64,000 nt of DNA. It comes from Flavobacteriaceae bacterium. GTDB lineage: Bacteria; Bacteroidota; Bacteroidia; Flavobacteriales; Flavobacteriaceae. The stretch lies in contig PKDY01000050.1 of assembly GCA_002862755.1 (NCBI GenBank), forward strand, positions 1-64,000. The letters run 5' to 3'. The position numbers and the translations under genes are program-made. Position 1 is the first letter of the stretch; every line of letters starts with the position of its first letter. The notes beneath the pieces were generated by a model. That model was not told the DNA's origin. It saw only the letters and a list, made by a program, of their open reading frames with translations, and did not search any database. Below, piece after piece: positions 31,183-39,670 of this stretch.

Positions 31183-33018
31183 TTACATTAATTGAAATTC
31201 AGCTAATTGTATAAGGGTAAGAAATAAACTATTCAAACGACTGCTTACCGCTAGTTTCTTGGTTTCATTCGTTGGGTCCTGAATATAACTATTCCAAGCT
31301 TGTGTCCAATAATAATCGGTAGCTTGACCTGAAAGTAAATTTTGTGTTTTCAGGATACTTTTTTGTTCCGTACTTAAATCTATTGGTAAAAGATATTTAA
31401 TACATTGATCTACCAAAAGATTTGGATCTGCACAAATAGAATTTGAAAATTGAGATACAAATTCTAAGGTGTCTGCTTTTATTTTTGTGGTTAAACCATT
31501 TCGAGTAAATGTTATACCATAGAAAGCATATGAAATATAGGCGAAACGTTTTTGAATGGTATTCGAATTAATCCAATATTCATGAAAAGAAGGATTTTGA
31601 TAAAAAGCTTGCCATCCAGCTACATTGGGAATACTACCCATGCTTTGCTCCATATCAGCTAAAAGATTATCGAAACGTTGCCATATATAATATTGAGCAT
31701 CATAATTAGTTGGATCACTAATAGTAGTGTTAATATTAAATGTTCTTAAAAATCCGATAAATAAATCCAATGGAGATTTAATATAAACTCCTCTGTTTGC
31801 CATGTCATAAAAATGTTGGCTTTTAAATAACTTATCTAAAACAGGCAAAATATCCCAATTATTAGCAACAAAATATTGAGCTAATGGTTCAATTACATTG
31901 GTTTCTATATATGGGTCAATATCATAATAGACAAAAAAGCGATATAATCTCCTGCAGATATATTGGGAAACGACTTCAGATTTAGAAAAAATCATATCAA
32001 TAAAATCGTCTAATTCTTGTGCGCCACCACTGGCTATGGTTGTATTATTAAAAAAAGGAGAAAATTGTTTGGTGCTTTCATCATGTTTGTTGGGAACAAA
32101 TTCTGTAGTAGGATTTGGTGTGTTTAAATTTTGAACACGCCAACCTGTAAGCACTTTTGCCGCTTCAATAACATCCGGTTGTGAATACTGACTGTTAGAA
32201 CCTTTACCCAATGTAAATAATTCCATGATTTCTCTAGCAAAATTTTCATCTGGAGCAGTATTGGTATTCGCTTGATTATTTAAATAATACATCATGGCAG
32301 GTTGCGTAGCAATACTTCTTATTAAAGCTTTAAAATTGCCGCCAGAATAATCTCGTAAATTCTTGATGTATAAATAACAAACTCGAGCGGTATTTCCTGA
32401 TATATATTGATTTGAACTGGCTTTAATAAAATCAAAATCAACTGGGATAAAATGATACCAAAATAAGACCATTTTTTCTCTTATTGAAATATCCTGATTA
32501 ATAGCTAAGTTCGTCATCCAAGAAGTTAGGCTATTCATTCGCTTTATATCAGTGGTATTCCCAGTATTATTGGTTACAAAAGGATCGGTAGTCCAATCGG
32601 TTCCATAAGGTAAATTATTTTCATCGGGTTCATCCAATTCATAATTATTTATGGGTGGCGATGGAGAAGTTGTGTCAATTGTTAAAATTAAATTGACTGC
32701 TTCTGTCATGGATAAGTTTGAAATGGTATCCAAATCTGTTTTTTTAAAACCAAAACCAGTTCTTTTGAGTAAATGAATTGCTTCTCTTTCGGTCCATGAG
32801 CCACTGTAGGTTTCTAAACCAGATGTTACTGGATTAACTCGTTCTAGTTCGGAATTTTTGGTTGAAGCTACGGTAGAATTTGGGGCTAAAGTTCTTCTTC
32901 CATTAAAAATTTTTCTAGAATATTTTTCAAATAAAGGATCTTTTTGAAATGTATTAACCTTTGGGTTCGTAAATAGTTTACGAATGAGCGCTCTTCTCGT
33001 TATAGCTTGGTTTCTCAT
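31183..33018 (-). CDS. DUF1800 domain-containing protein
   Basis: AIHLLKRTGFGFKKTDLDTI; NFAREIMELFTLGKGSNSQYSQPDVIEAAKVLTGW. Confidence 0.9.
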   Translation of the reverse strand: MRNQAITRRALIRKLFTNPKVNTFQKDPLFEKYSRKIFNGRRTLAPNSTVASTKNSELERVNPVTSGLETYSGSWTEREAIHLLKRTGFGFKKTDLDTISNLSMTEAVNLILTIDTTSPSPPINNYELDEPDENNLPYGTDWTTDPFVTNNTGNTTDIKRMNSLTSWMTNLAINQDISIREKMVLFWYHFIPVDFDFIKASSNQYISGNTARVCYLYIKNLRDYSGGNFKALIRSIATQPAMMYYLNNQANTNTAPDENFAREIMELFTLGKGSNSQYSQPDVIEAAKVLTGWRVQNLNTPNPTTEFVPNKHDESTKQFSPFFNNTTIASGGAQELDDFIDMIFSKSEVVSQYICRRLYRFFVYYDIDPYIETNVIEPLAQYFVANNWDILPVLDKLFKSQHFYDMANRGVYIKSPLDLFIGFLRTFNINTTISDPTNYDAQYYIWQRFDNLLADMEQSMGSIPNVAGWQAFYQNPSFHEYWINSNTIQKRFAYISYAFYGITFTRNGLTTKIKADTLEFVSQFSNSICADPNLLVDQCIKYLLPIDLSTEQKSILKTQNLLSGQATDYYWTQAWNSYIQDPTNETKKLAVSSRLNSLFLTLIQLAEFQLM

Positions 33019-33077
33019 TTGCTCTGTATTTAGAAGGTTAGTCGGCTACAAAAGAAAGTATTCTTGTAGTAACATTA

Positions 33078-33095
33078 ACCCCCATAAATAGGGGT
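33078..33095 (-). promoter_or_regulatory. Putative response-regulator operator ACCCC-N8-GGGGT upstream of DUF1800/DUF1501
   Basis: Minus strand ACCCCTATTTATGGGGGT. Its proximal edge is 29 bp from the G of TTTG at 33049, the same geometry as three sites at 37772, 37959 and 38167. Confidence 0.75.
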
Positions 33096-33141
33096 GAGAA
33101 GTAAAGGGCTGTAGTTGCTTTATTATAAAAGAAAAATGGGA

Positions 33142-33702
33142 TTAAAAACTAAACAAACAAAAACCAAGATTAATGCTGTAGACTTCATCTATAGAGTTGC
33201 CAACCATATATCCATGATTATTGCCTTCAATAAATAAACAGATACCTTCAGATTCGATGCCAATACTAATTCTCTGATAACTACCTTGTAAATGACCTCT
33301 TCCAAGAGCAAAAGATTTTCCGATGCCATATTGTAAGGTTATTCTAGATTCTTCACCTATTCTTGGACTGATTCTAAAATTTGTAAATACAGGAACGGTT
33401 ACTAATTTATAACTTCCGTAAAAATCGATACCTGAATTTGCGCTTAAGCCAATCCATTTTTTATAGTGAACACCATAACCGAATTTGGCTCCTAAGCCGT
33501 CTGGAACAAACCAATTATCATCTCGAGAGCCATCTGAAAAATAGGCTCCCCTGTTTTTGTTTCCTTTGAAGGGAACAGCAATATCAAATTGAGTGTAAGT
33601 AAATTTTTCTGTAGGGGTTTGATTTTCATTAATAGTAGTTTCTACTTGACCAAAATTGAATTGGTACACGAAAACAATCAAAAATAAGGCTTTAAATTTC
33701 AT
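33142..33702 (-). CDS. Hypothetical outer membrane beta-barrel-like protein
   Basis: Signal peptide and barrel-like C-terminus; start overlaps the truB 3' end. Confidence 0.55.
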   Translation of the reverse strand: MKFKALFLIVFVYQFNFGQVETTINENQTPTEKFTYTQFDIAVPFKGNKNRGAYFSDGSRDDNWFVPDGLGAKFGYGVHYKKWIGLSANSGIDFYGSYKLVTVPVFTNFRISPRIGEESRITLQYGIGKSFALGRGHLQGSYQRISIGIESEGICLFIEGNNHGYMVGNSIDEVYSINLGFCLFSF

Positions 33703-34390
33703 GCACTATATTTTTTTCAAAACTCACAGGGTCAACGGCATTGTTTACATCGTAATCACCAATCTTTGTTCTTCTCAAAGCCGTTAAATGTCCGCCAGAT
33801 TGAAGCGCTATACCAAAATCATATGCAATCGATCTTATGTAAGTTCCTTTACTACATTTGATTCTAAAGTCGATTTCTGGAAGCTGAATGCGTGTAATTT
33901 CAAATTCATAGATAGTGGTTTTTCGAGCCTTAATTTCTACTTCTTCTCCAGCTCTTGCATGTTCATATAAACGTTTTCCATCTTTTTTAATTGCGGAAAA
34001 AACAGGTGGCTTTTGGTCAATTTCGCCTAAAAACTGTTGCGTAGTCACTTTAATTAAAGCGTCTGTAATATGTGCAGTAGGGAAAGTAGCGTCAATTTCC
34101 GTTTCTAAATCATAAGAAGGTGTTGTGGCTCCAACGGTAATTGTACCGGTATATTCTTTTTCTTGAGATTGAATTTCGGTTATTTTTTTGGTAAACTTAC
34201 CTGTACAAATAATTAATAAACCAGTGGCAAGTGGATCTAAGGTTCCTGCATGGCCAATTTTAAATTTTTTGGGCAAATCATAGCGCTTTTTTAAAACGTA
34301 TTTCAATTTATTAACCGCTTGAAAAGAAGACCAAGTTAAAGGTTTGTCGATTAATAGAATTTGACCATTCAAGAAATCTTCAGCAGTCAT
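33692..34390 (-). CDS. truB: tRNA pseudouridine(55) synthase TruB
   Basis: GQILLIDKPLTWSSFQAVNKLK...KIGHAGTLDPLATGLLIICTGKFTK. Confidence 0.96.
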   Translation of the reverse strand: MTAEDFLNGQILLIDKPLTWSSFQAVNKLKYVLKKRYDLPKKFKIGHAGTLDPLATGLLIICTGKFTKKITEIQSQEKEYTGTITVGATTPSYDLETEIDATFPTAHITDALIKVTTQQFLGEIDQKPPVFSAIKKDGKRLYEHARAGEEVEIKARKTTIYEFEITRIQLPEIDFRIKCSKGTYIRSIAYDFGIALQSGGHLTALRRTKIGDYDVNNAVDPVSFEKNIVHEI

Positions 34391-35175
34391 TATATAATAG
34401 TTAATTCTTTAATAAAAAAGTGAATAATTAGTATTGCTATACCAGCAACTATTCGGTAGTAACCAAATACTTTAAAACCATGTTTCGTTAAATAGCCAAT
34501 GAAAGACTTAATAGCAATTAAGGCTACTATAAAGCCAACTATGTTTCCAATAAGTAACAATTGGGTTTGGTCTTGTGTTAATTCAAATCCTGCTTTGTAA
34601 TAATCATATAATTTTTTTACAGTTGCACCTAACATAGTAGGAATGGCTAAAAAAAATGAAAATTCAGCTGCGGCTGTTCGTGATAACTTTTGACTCATTC
34701 CACCTACGATGCTTGCTCCACTTCTAGAAACACCTGGAATCATAGCTAAGCATTGAAAGAAACCAATTTTTAAAGCAGTTACATAGGATATTTCTGTATT
34801 TTCAGAATTTCCAAACCAATCATCTACTTTTAAGAGTATAAAACCTCCTATAATTAAGGAAATGGCAACTACAATTGGATTTTCTAATAAACTATCAATG
34901 ATGTCATTTAATAATAAACCAAATACTACAGCTGGAAGAAACGCTACAAATAATTTGTAATAAAAGTTAATACTTTGAAAAAAACGTTTAAAATAGAGAA
35001 CCACAACGGAAAGTATAGTTCCTAATTGAATGACAATCGTAAAGAGTTTGGTAAAATCATCCCCAGCGATACCAAAAAAAGAGGAGGCAATAATCATGTG
35101 ACCTGTAGAAGATACTGGTAAAAATTCGGTTATACCTTCAATAATTGCGAGTATAATTGCTTGTAGTGTATTCAT
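34390..35175 (-). CDS. uppP: Undecaprenyl-diphosphatase
   Basis: [24 protein letters not shown] and [14 protein letters not shown]. Confidence 0.95.
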   Translation of the reverse strand: MNTLQAIILAIIEGITEFLPVSSTGHMIIASSFFGIAGDDFTKLFTIVIQLGTILSVVVLYFKRFFQSINFYYKLFVAFLPAVVFGLLLNDIIDSLLENPIVVAISLIIGGFILLKVDDWFGNSENTEISYVTALKIGFFQCLAMIPGVSRSGASIVGGMSQKLSRTAAAEFSFFLAIPTMLGATVKKLYDYYKAGFELTQDQTQLLLIGNIVGFIVALIAIKSFIGYLTKHGFKVFGYYRIVAGIAILIIHFFIKELTII

Positions 35176-35270
35176 AATTTTACAAAAATATGTTTTTTTA
35201 TAATAGTTTTAGTTGTTTTTTTGTAGATTAGTAAGTTTGATTTCACTAAAATTACTCAGCTATTACTGAA

Positions 35271-37139
35271 ATGAAAAGAAAGATTGCCATTTTATTAGTT
35301 TGTACGTTTCAAACTTTAATTGCTCAAAATTCATCCAATACAGAATTTGATTTGATTAAAGAAAAAGTTGTTGCGCAATATATAAATGCACCCTTAAAAG
35401 CAAAAAATGAGGCGTATCAACTTTATAGATTGGCTAAAACAAATGAGCAAAAAATCATTGCGTATCGTTATTTAGGTTATATACATGATTACTCAGGTAA
35501 TGTGGATTCGGCACGTTATTTTTACCAAAAACAATTGCAATTTTCAAAAGAGCATTTCTTGGCAAAAGAACCCTATTATCAATCGGTTATTGATTATGCT
35601 ACATGGGGAATTAATTATGTGGATAGCAATGTATTAATTGAAGAGTTAACACAAGCGTTACTTAAAATAAACGAATCTCAATTTCCACAACAAAAAGGGT
35701 TGATGTATATGTTAATGGGAGATTTGTTTTTAAGAGAAAAACAATTAGAAAAAGCAAACGAATATTTAGATAAATCTTTCCGACTCATTCGCGGTAAATC
35801 TTCCGAACAAGAGTATTATTTACGAAAGAGTGAAGTGGCTCTTAAAAAAGGAGATTACTTGAACGCGAAAGAAAATTTGTTGACAGGTTTTGCACTTTTT
35901 GACGAAAAAGATGTGTATGATTATCCTTTGTTTTTAAATAAATTAGGCTATGTGTACCTTTTATTAGGAGATATAGAAAATTCTAATCAATGTCTATACG
36001 AATCCTTGCATTATCAGCGAAAGAATGGTTTTTCTAGCTTGTTGTCGAGTACCTATTTGAATTTGTCTCATTTGGCAAGAATCGAAAAAAATGAACGCTT
36101 AATCAAATTTAATTTAGGCAAAGCTTTAGAATTTAATCAAGGAAATATTTTGGTGTTAAAAGATATTTATTTGGCTTATAAAGATTACTATTCTAGTCAG
36201 GGTGATTTTTTAAATGAAAATGAAAGCTTGGCTTTATTTAATAAGATTAATGATAGTATTTTTAACGTTGAAAAAGCAAAGTTAGGAAGTGATTTAGAAT
36301 CTCGATTTCAATTAAGAGAAAACAAAAAAGAATTAGCCTTAAAAGAAAAAATCATTCAAAAAGAGCAGAAAATTAAATCTCAATTTGTAATTGGGTTTGG
36401 AATATTATTAGTGTTGTTAGTCACTTTAATAGGCGTATATTTTAATAAAATTAAAACGCAAAAAAAACTTAGAAATAACCAAAAACTACTTCATGAAGAA
36501 CAACTGAAATCCATGTTGGAAAATCAACGTACCGAAATTATAAAGGAAAAAATTAAAGCAAAATCAGAAGAAAGGTCTCGACTGTCATTAGAATTGCATG
36601 ATGGTATCGCAAATGAAATTGGAGCTTTAAAAGTGGCTTTAACAAATGAGAAGATATTAGATGCCAATGCAATTAATTCGGTCGTAGACAAAATTGATAA
36701 ACTGTATAATGAAGTGCGAGATTGGTCACATGATTTAAATTCCGATAAGATATTAGATATTGAATTTTCGCAATTGATTCATAGTTTGTGTTTAATTCCA
36801 GAGAAAAAAGGAATAAAGATTCATAAAAATATATTAATCGACGAAAAAATTAATACCTTAGATGATTCAATTTTATTGAATATTTACAGAATTATTCAAG
36901 AAGCAATAAACAACATTTTAAAACATGCGCAAGCTTCAGAAATACAATTGGATATTATTCAATCAGAATCAGAAATTTTTCTTATTATAAAAGATAATGG
37001 TGTAGGTTTTTCAAAAAATAGCTCAAAATCTGGAATTGGTTTAAAAAACATTGAAAAAAGAATTGAAACACTAAAAGGAAAATTCTACCTCATTACTTCA
37101 GATCAAGGAACAACTTTAGATATAAAATTACCCATATAA
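35271..37139 (+). CDS. TPR-type sensor histidine kinase, HisKA_3 (NarL-partner) family
   Basis: TPR-rich sensor, TM FVIGFGILLVLLVTLIGVYF, H-box RSRLSLELHDGIANEIGALK, HATPase EAINNILKHA / IKDNGVGF / GIGLKNIEKRIE. Confidence 0.9.
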   Translation: MKRKIAILLVCTFQTLIAQNSSNTEFDLIKEKVVAQYINAPLKAKNEAYQLYRLAKTNEQKIIAYRYLGYIHDYSGNVDSARYFYQKQLQFSKEHFLAKEPYYQSVIDYATWGINYVDSNVLIEELTQALLKINESQFPQQKGLMYMLMGDLFLREKQLEKANEYLDKSFRLIRGKSSEQEYYLRKSEVALKKGDYLNAKENLLTGFALFDEKDVYDYPLFLNKLGYVYLLLGDIENSNQCLYESLHYQRKNGFSSLLSSTYLNLSHLARIEKNERLIKFNLGKALEFNQGNILVLKDIYLAYKDYYSSQGDFLNENESLALFNKINDSIFNVEKAKLGSDLESRFQLRENKKELALKEKIIQKEQKIKSQFVIGFGILLVLLVTLIGVYFNKIKTQKKLRNNQKLLHEEQLKSMLENQRTEIIKEKIKAKSEERSRLSLELHDGIANEIGALKVALTNEKILDANAINSVVDKIDKLYNEVRDWSHDLNSDKILDIEFSQLIHSLCLIPEKKGIKIHKNILIDEKINTLDDSILLNIYRIIQEAINNILKHAQASEIQLDIIQSESEIFLIIKDNGVGFSKNSSKSGIGLKNIEKRIETLKGKFYLITSDQGTTLDIKLPI

Positions 37140-37757
37140 ATGTTACACAAAGTCTTAATAGTAGATGACCACAAAGTTTTTGCAGAAAGTATTGCTTCTG
37201 TTTTAAGAAACAGATACGAAGTAATGGAAGTGTCAGCTGTAGAGAAAGCATTGCAAATAATAACGACATTTTCTCCGGATGTACTAATAACGGATTTACA
37301 ATTACCCGATAAAGATGGTTTTTCCTTAATTAAAACTATAAAAAGCAAAGGGCTTGATGTGAAAATTTTGGTATTAAGTAGTTTAACAAATCAATCTACA
37401 ATTCACAAGTTAATGCAATTAGGTGTAAATGGATTTTTAAATAAAAATGTTTCCAGTATCGATTTGTTGAACGGAATTCAAAAAATTGTACAAGGAGATT
37501 CTTTTTTTCAAACCGATATTTATGACGATTATATTAAAAATTTCAAATTAAAATCGGATAAATCCAATGAAATTACACCTAGAGAAATAGATGTTTTGAA
37601 ACTTATCATAGAAGAAAAGACAACAAGTGAAATAGCTGAAATTTTAAATATCTCGAATTATACTGTAGAAGGCTATCGTAAAAATTTGCTTTATAAGACA
37701 GGAGCAACTAATGTAGTAGGCTTAATAAAATATGCAATGAAAATCAATTTGATTTAA
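37140..37757 (+). CDS. LuxR/NarL-family response regulator
   Basis: VLIVDDHKVFAESIASVLR, DVLITDLQLPDKDGFSL, C-terminal HTH ITPREIDVLKLIIEEKTTSEIAEILNISNYTVEGYRKNL. Confidence 0.94.
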   Translation: MLHKVLIVDDHKVFAESIASVLRNRYEVMEVSAVEKALQIITTFSPDVLITDLQLPDKDGFSLIKTIKSKGLDVKILVLSSLTNQSTIHKLMQLGVNGFLNKNVSSIDLLNGIQKIVQGDSFFQTDIYDDYIKNFKLKSDKSNEITPREIDVLKLIIEEKTTSEIAEILNISNYTVEGYRKNLLYKTGATNVVGLIKYAMKINLI

Positions 37758-37771
37758 AAAAAATTAAGTCG

Positions 37772-37789
37772 ACCCCTTTTTACAGGGGT
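37772..37789 (+). promoter_or_regulatory. Operator 1: ACCCC TTTTTACA GGGGT
   Basis: 18-bp inverted repeat; GGGGT ends 29 bp before the G of TTTG at 37815-37818. Confidence 0.75.
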
Positions 37790-37823
37790 TTGTGGTTTGA
37801 GGATTTGTATTTTCTTTGTAACA

Positions 37824-37929
37824 CAAACAATAACAAAACAAATCAACAAACAAACAACGTTGGGCAACTGTAAATTAAATTAAGAAATACCCTTAATCAC
37901 TTATCCTGATGTAAGGGTATTTTCTTTTA
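37824..37929 (+). ncRNA. Putative small RNA, unit 1
   Basis: AC-rich leader, conserved GGCAACTGTAAATTAAATTAAG, terminator hairpin ATACCCTTA...TAAGGGTAT (37887-37920) plus TTTTCTTTT. 5' end is estimated. Confidence 0.65.
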
Positions 37930-37958
37930 CAAGCGTTTTTTTTTGATAAAAAAACAAT

Positions 37959-37976
37959 ACCCCCTTTTTCAGGGGT
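37959..37976 (+). promoter_or_regulatory. Operator 2: ACCCC CTTTTTCA GGGGT
   Basis: 18-bp inverted repeat; GGGGT ends 29 bp before the G of TTTG at 38002-38005. Confidence 0.75.
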
Positions 37977-38010
37977 TTCTAGTAGTCAAAAAAGAGTTTA
38001 CTTTGCTTTA

Positions 38011-38121
38011 ACAAACGAATAAACAAACAAGAAATAAACAAACAACAATTCGGCGACTGTAAATTAAATTAAGTGATACCTCTTTAAATGCCTATGCTTA
38101 TTTAAAGGGGTATTTTCTTTT
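38011..38121 (+). ncRNA. Putative small RNA, unit 2
   Basis: Homologous to unit 1; GGCGACTGTAAATTAAATTAAG, hairpin ATACCTCTTTAAAT...ATTTAAAGGGGTAT (38076-38113) plus TTTTCTTTTT. Confidence 0.65.
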
Positions 38122-38166
38122 TATAGCATTCTTCTTTTTATAGCAAATTAGTTTAAAAAAAACAAT

Positions 38167-38184
38167 ACCCCTGAAAAAAGGGGT
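38167..38184 (+). promoter_or_regulatory. Operator 3: ACCCC TGAAAAAA GGGGT
   Basis: Extends to perfect TACCCCT-N6-AGGGGTA; GGGGT ends 29 bp before the G of TTTG at 38210-38213. Confidence 0.78.
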
Positions 38185-38218
38185 ATAAAGATTATAAAAT
38201 ACTATTTTCTTTGCCAAT

Positions 38219-38324
38219 ACAAATGAGTAAACAAACAAGAAACAAACAACAACAATTGGGCAATTGTAAATTAAATTAAGAAACACCTTTAAACGCTTAT
38301 GCTGATTTAAGGGTGTTTTCTTTT
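38219..38324 (+). ncRNA. Putative small RNA, unit 3
   Basis: GGCAATTGTAAATTAAATTAAG, hairpin ACACCTTTAAA...TTTAAGGGTGT (38283-38316) plus TTTTCTTTTTT. Confidence 0.65.
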
Positions 38325-38573
38325 TTAGTTGTTTTTGTCTTTCTTGAAAATAGAATAAATAACAATTCCAAAGCCAAGCAATACTGTGGTTGGTGCCAAA
38401 CGAATTCTTCTAAAGCTAAAAATTTCTGGATTCCAAACGTTCGGATCTTCACTTCCACCACCACTCATTAATAGAAATCCTAAAGCAATTACGACTACAC
38501 CAATTAATAAAAAAGTATAGTTGGTTTTTCCAAATAAAAACTCTTGCTGATTTTCTTCGTGTTTGTTTTTCAT
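38325..38573 (-). CDS. DUF3098-like small membrane protein
   Basis: 82 aa with two TMs, directly downstream of ftsX. Confidence 0.75.
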   Translation of the reverse strand: MKNKHEENQQEFLFGKTNYTFLLIGVVVIALGFLLMSGGGSEDPNVWNPEIFSFRRIRLAPTTVLLGFGIVIYSIFKKDKNN

Positions 38574-38639
38574 ATCTACAATTTCTTTCTAAAATTTATA
38601 TTAATTATACTTTTATTTTGCTTTCTAAATGAATTCAAA

Positions 38640-39515
38640 CTAATACAAATCGTCTGTTCTTAAATTTAAAAAACGTTGGGTTGCAAAAAAGGTACTAATC
38701 GAAGTAATAATAATCCCTACAAGTAATACACCCATGAATACTATAGTTAAAGAGGTATAATCTTTTAATAGTTTTAAACTTGGCAAATATTGGTCGACAT
38801 AATATAACAAGGCAAAAAGAGCCAAAATTGCTAAGCCCGAACCAATTAATCCTAATTTAATACTTCTCCAAATAAATGGTTTTCTAATGAACGATTTGGT
38901 TGCGCCTACCATTTGCATGGTTTTAATGGTAAATCGATGTGAATAAATAGACAATCGTAACGAACTATTAATTAAAAGCATCGCAATAACCGCTAAAAAT
39001 CCACTTGCAATAAGCATCCATAAACTGATTTTTTTAATGTTATCATTTACTAAATCTACCAATTGCTTGTCATAAATGATTTCCGAAACCATTTCATTTT
39101 TTTTAATCTCTTGCTCTATTTTTTTAATACTATCTGCCACTACATATTCACCTTTTAAATTAATATCAAATGAGTTTTGCAACGGATTAAAGCCTAGGAA
39201 AGACATAAAATCTTTTCCTACTATATCTACATTATGTTTGGCAGCACTGTCTTTATGAACAAAAGCATATTCTTTGATAAATCTAGAATTTTTCAATTGA
39301 GTATCAAATGCATTCAAAACACTATCCTTAGCTTCATTCTTAAAAAAAACAGTCATTGGAATGTTTTCTTTAAAATCATTGGTTAGTTTTTTAGAATTGA
39401 TTACAAATAACCCTAAAGTTCCCAACAAGAAAAGGACTAAAAAAATACTTAATACAACCGAAAAATAAGATGAAATTAAACGTCTTTTGTTATAATTTTC
39501 AAATGAAGATGCCAT
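38640..39515 (-). CDS. ftsX: Cell division protein FtsX (permease)
   Basis: FtsX-like N-terminal TM, extracellular domain and C-terminal permease (VDLVNDNIKKISLWMLIASGFLAVIAMLLINSSLRLSIYSHRFTIKTMQMVGATKSFIRKPF). Confidence 0.9.
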   Translation of the reverse strand: MASSFENYNKRRLISSYFSVVLSIFLVLFLLGTLGLFVINSKKLTNDFKENIPMTVFFKNEAKDSVLNAFDTQLKNSRFIKEYAFVHKDSAAKHNVDIVGKDFMSFLGFNPLQNSFDINLKGEYVVADSIKKIEQEIKKNEMVSEIIYDKQLVDLVNDNIKKISLWMLIASGFLAVIAMLLINSSLRLSIYSHRFTIKTMQMVGATKSFIRKPFIWRSIKLGLIGSGLAILALFALLYYVDQYLPSLKLLKDYTSLTIVFMGVLLVGIIITSISTFFATQRFLNLRTDDLY

Positions 39516-39670
39516 AAAATTTAGAAATATGAGGTAAAAATAGTAAAGAAATTTTGTTTATGTAGAATATAACAACAAAGTTTTAACTTTAATATTTTAA
39601 AATGTATTTTTGTAGCTGTTTTTTTAAGGAGTAAAAAAGGACTCTAAAATTTTAAAATTTACACTTACAA

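Noticed and set aside
38104-38111. AAGGGGTA in unit 2 terminator as a fifth operator
   Set aside because: It is one arm of the terminator stem paired with ATACCTC and lacks ACCCC-N8 geometry.
37772-38184. CRISPR array interpretation of the tandem repeats
   Set aside because: Repeats are long, diverged, irregularly spaced (187 and 208 bp) and contain promoters and terminators; no cas genes nearby.
37824-38324. Calling the three repeat units protein-coding
   Set aside because: Units 1 and 2 lack any start codon in the shared frame; terminator stem covariation and the AC-rich leader favour RNA genes.
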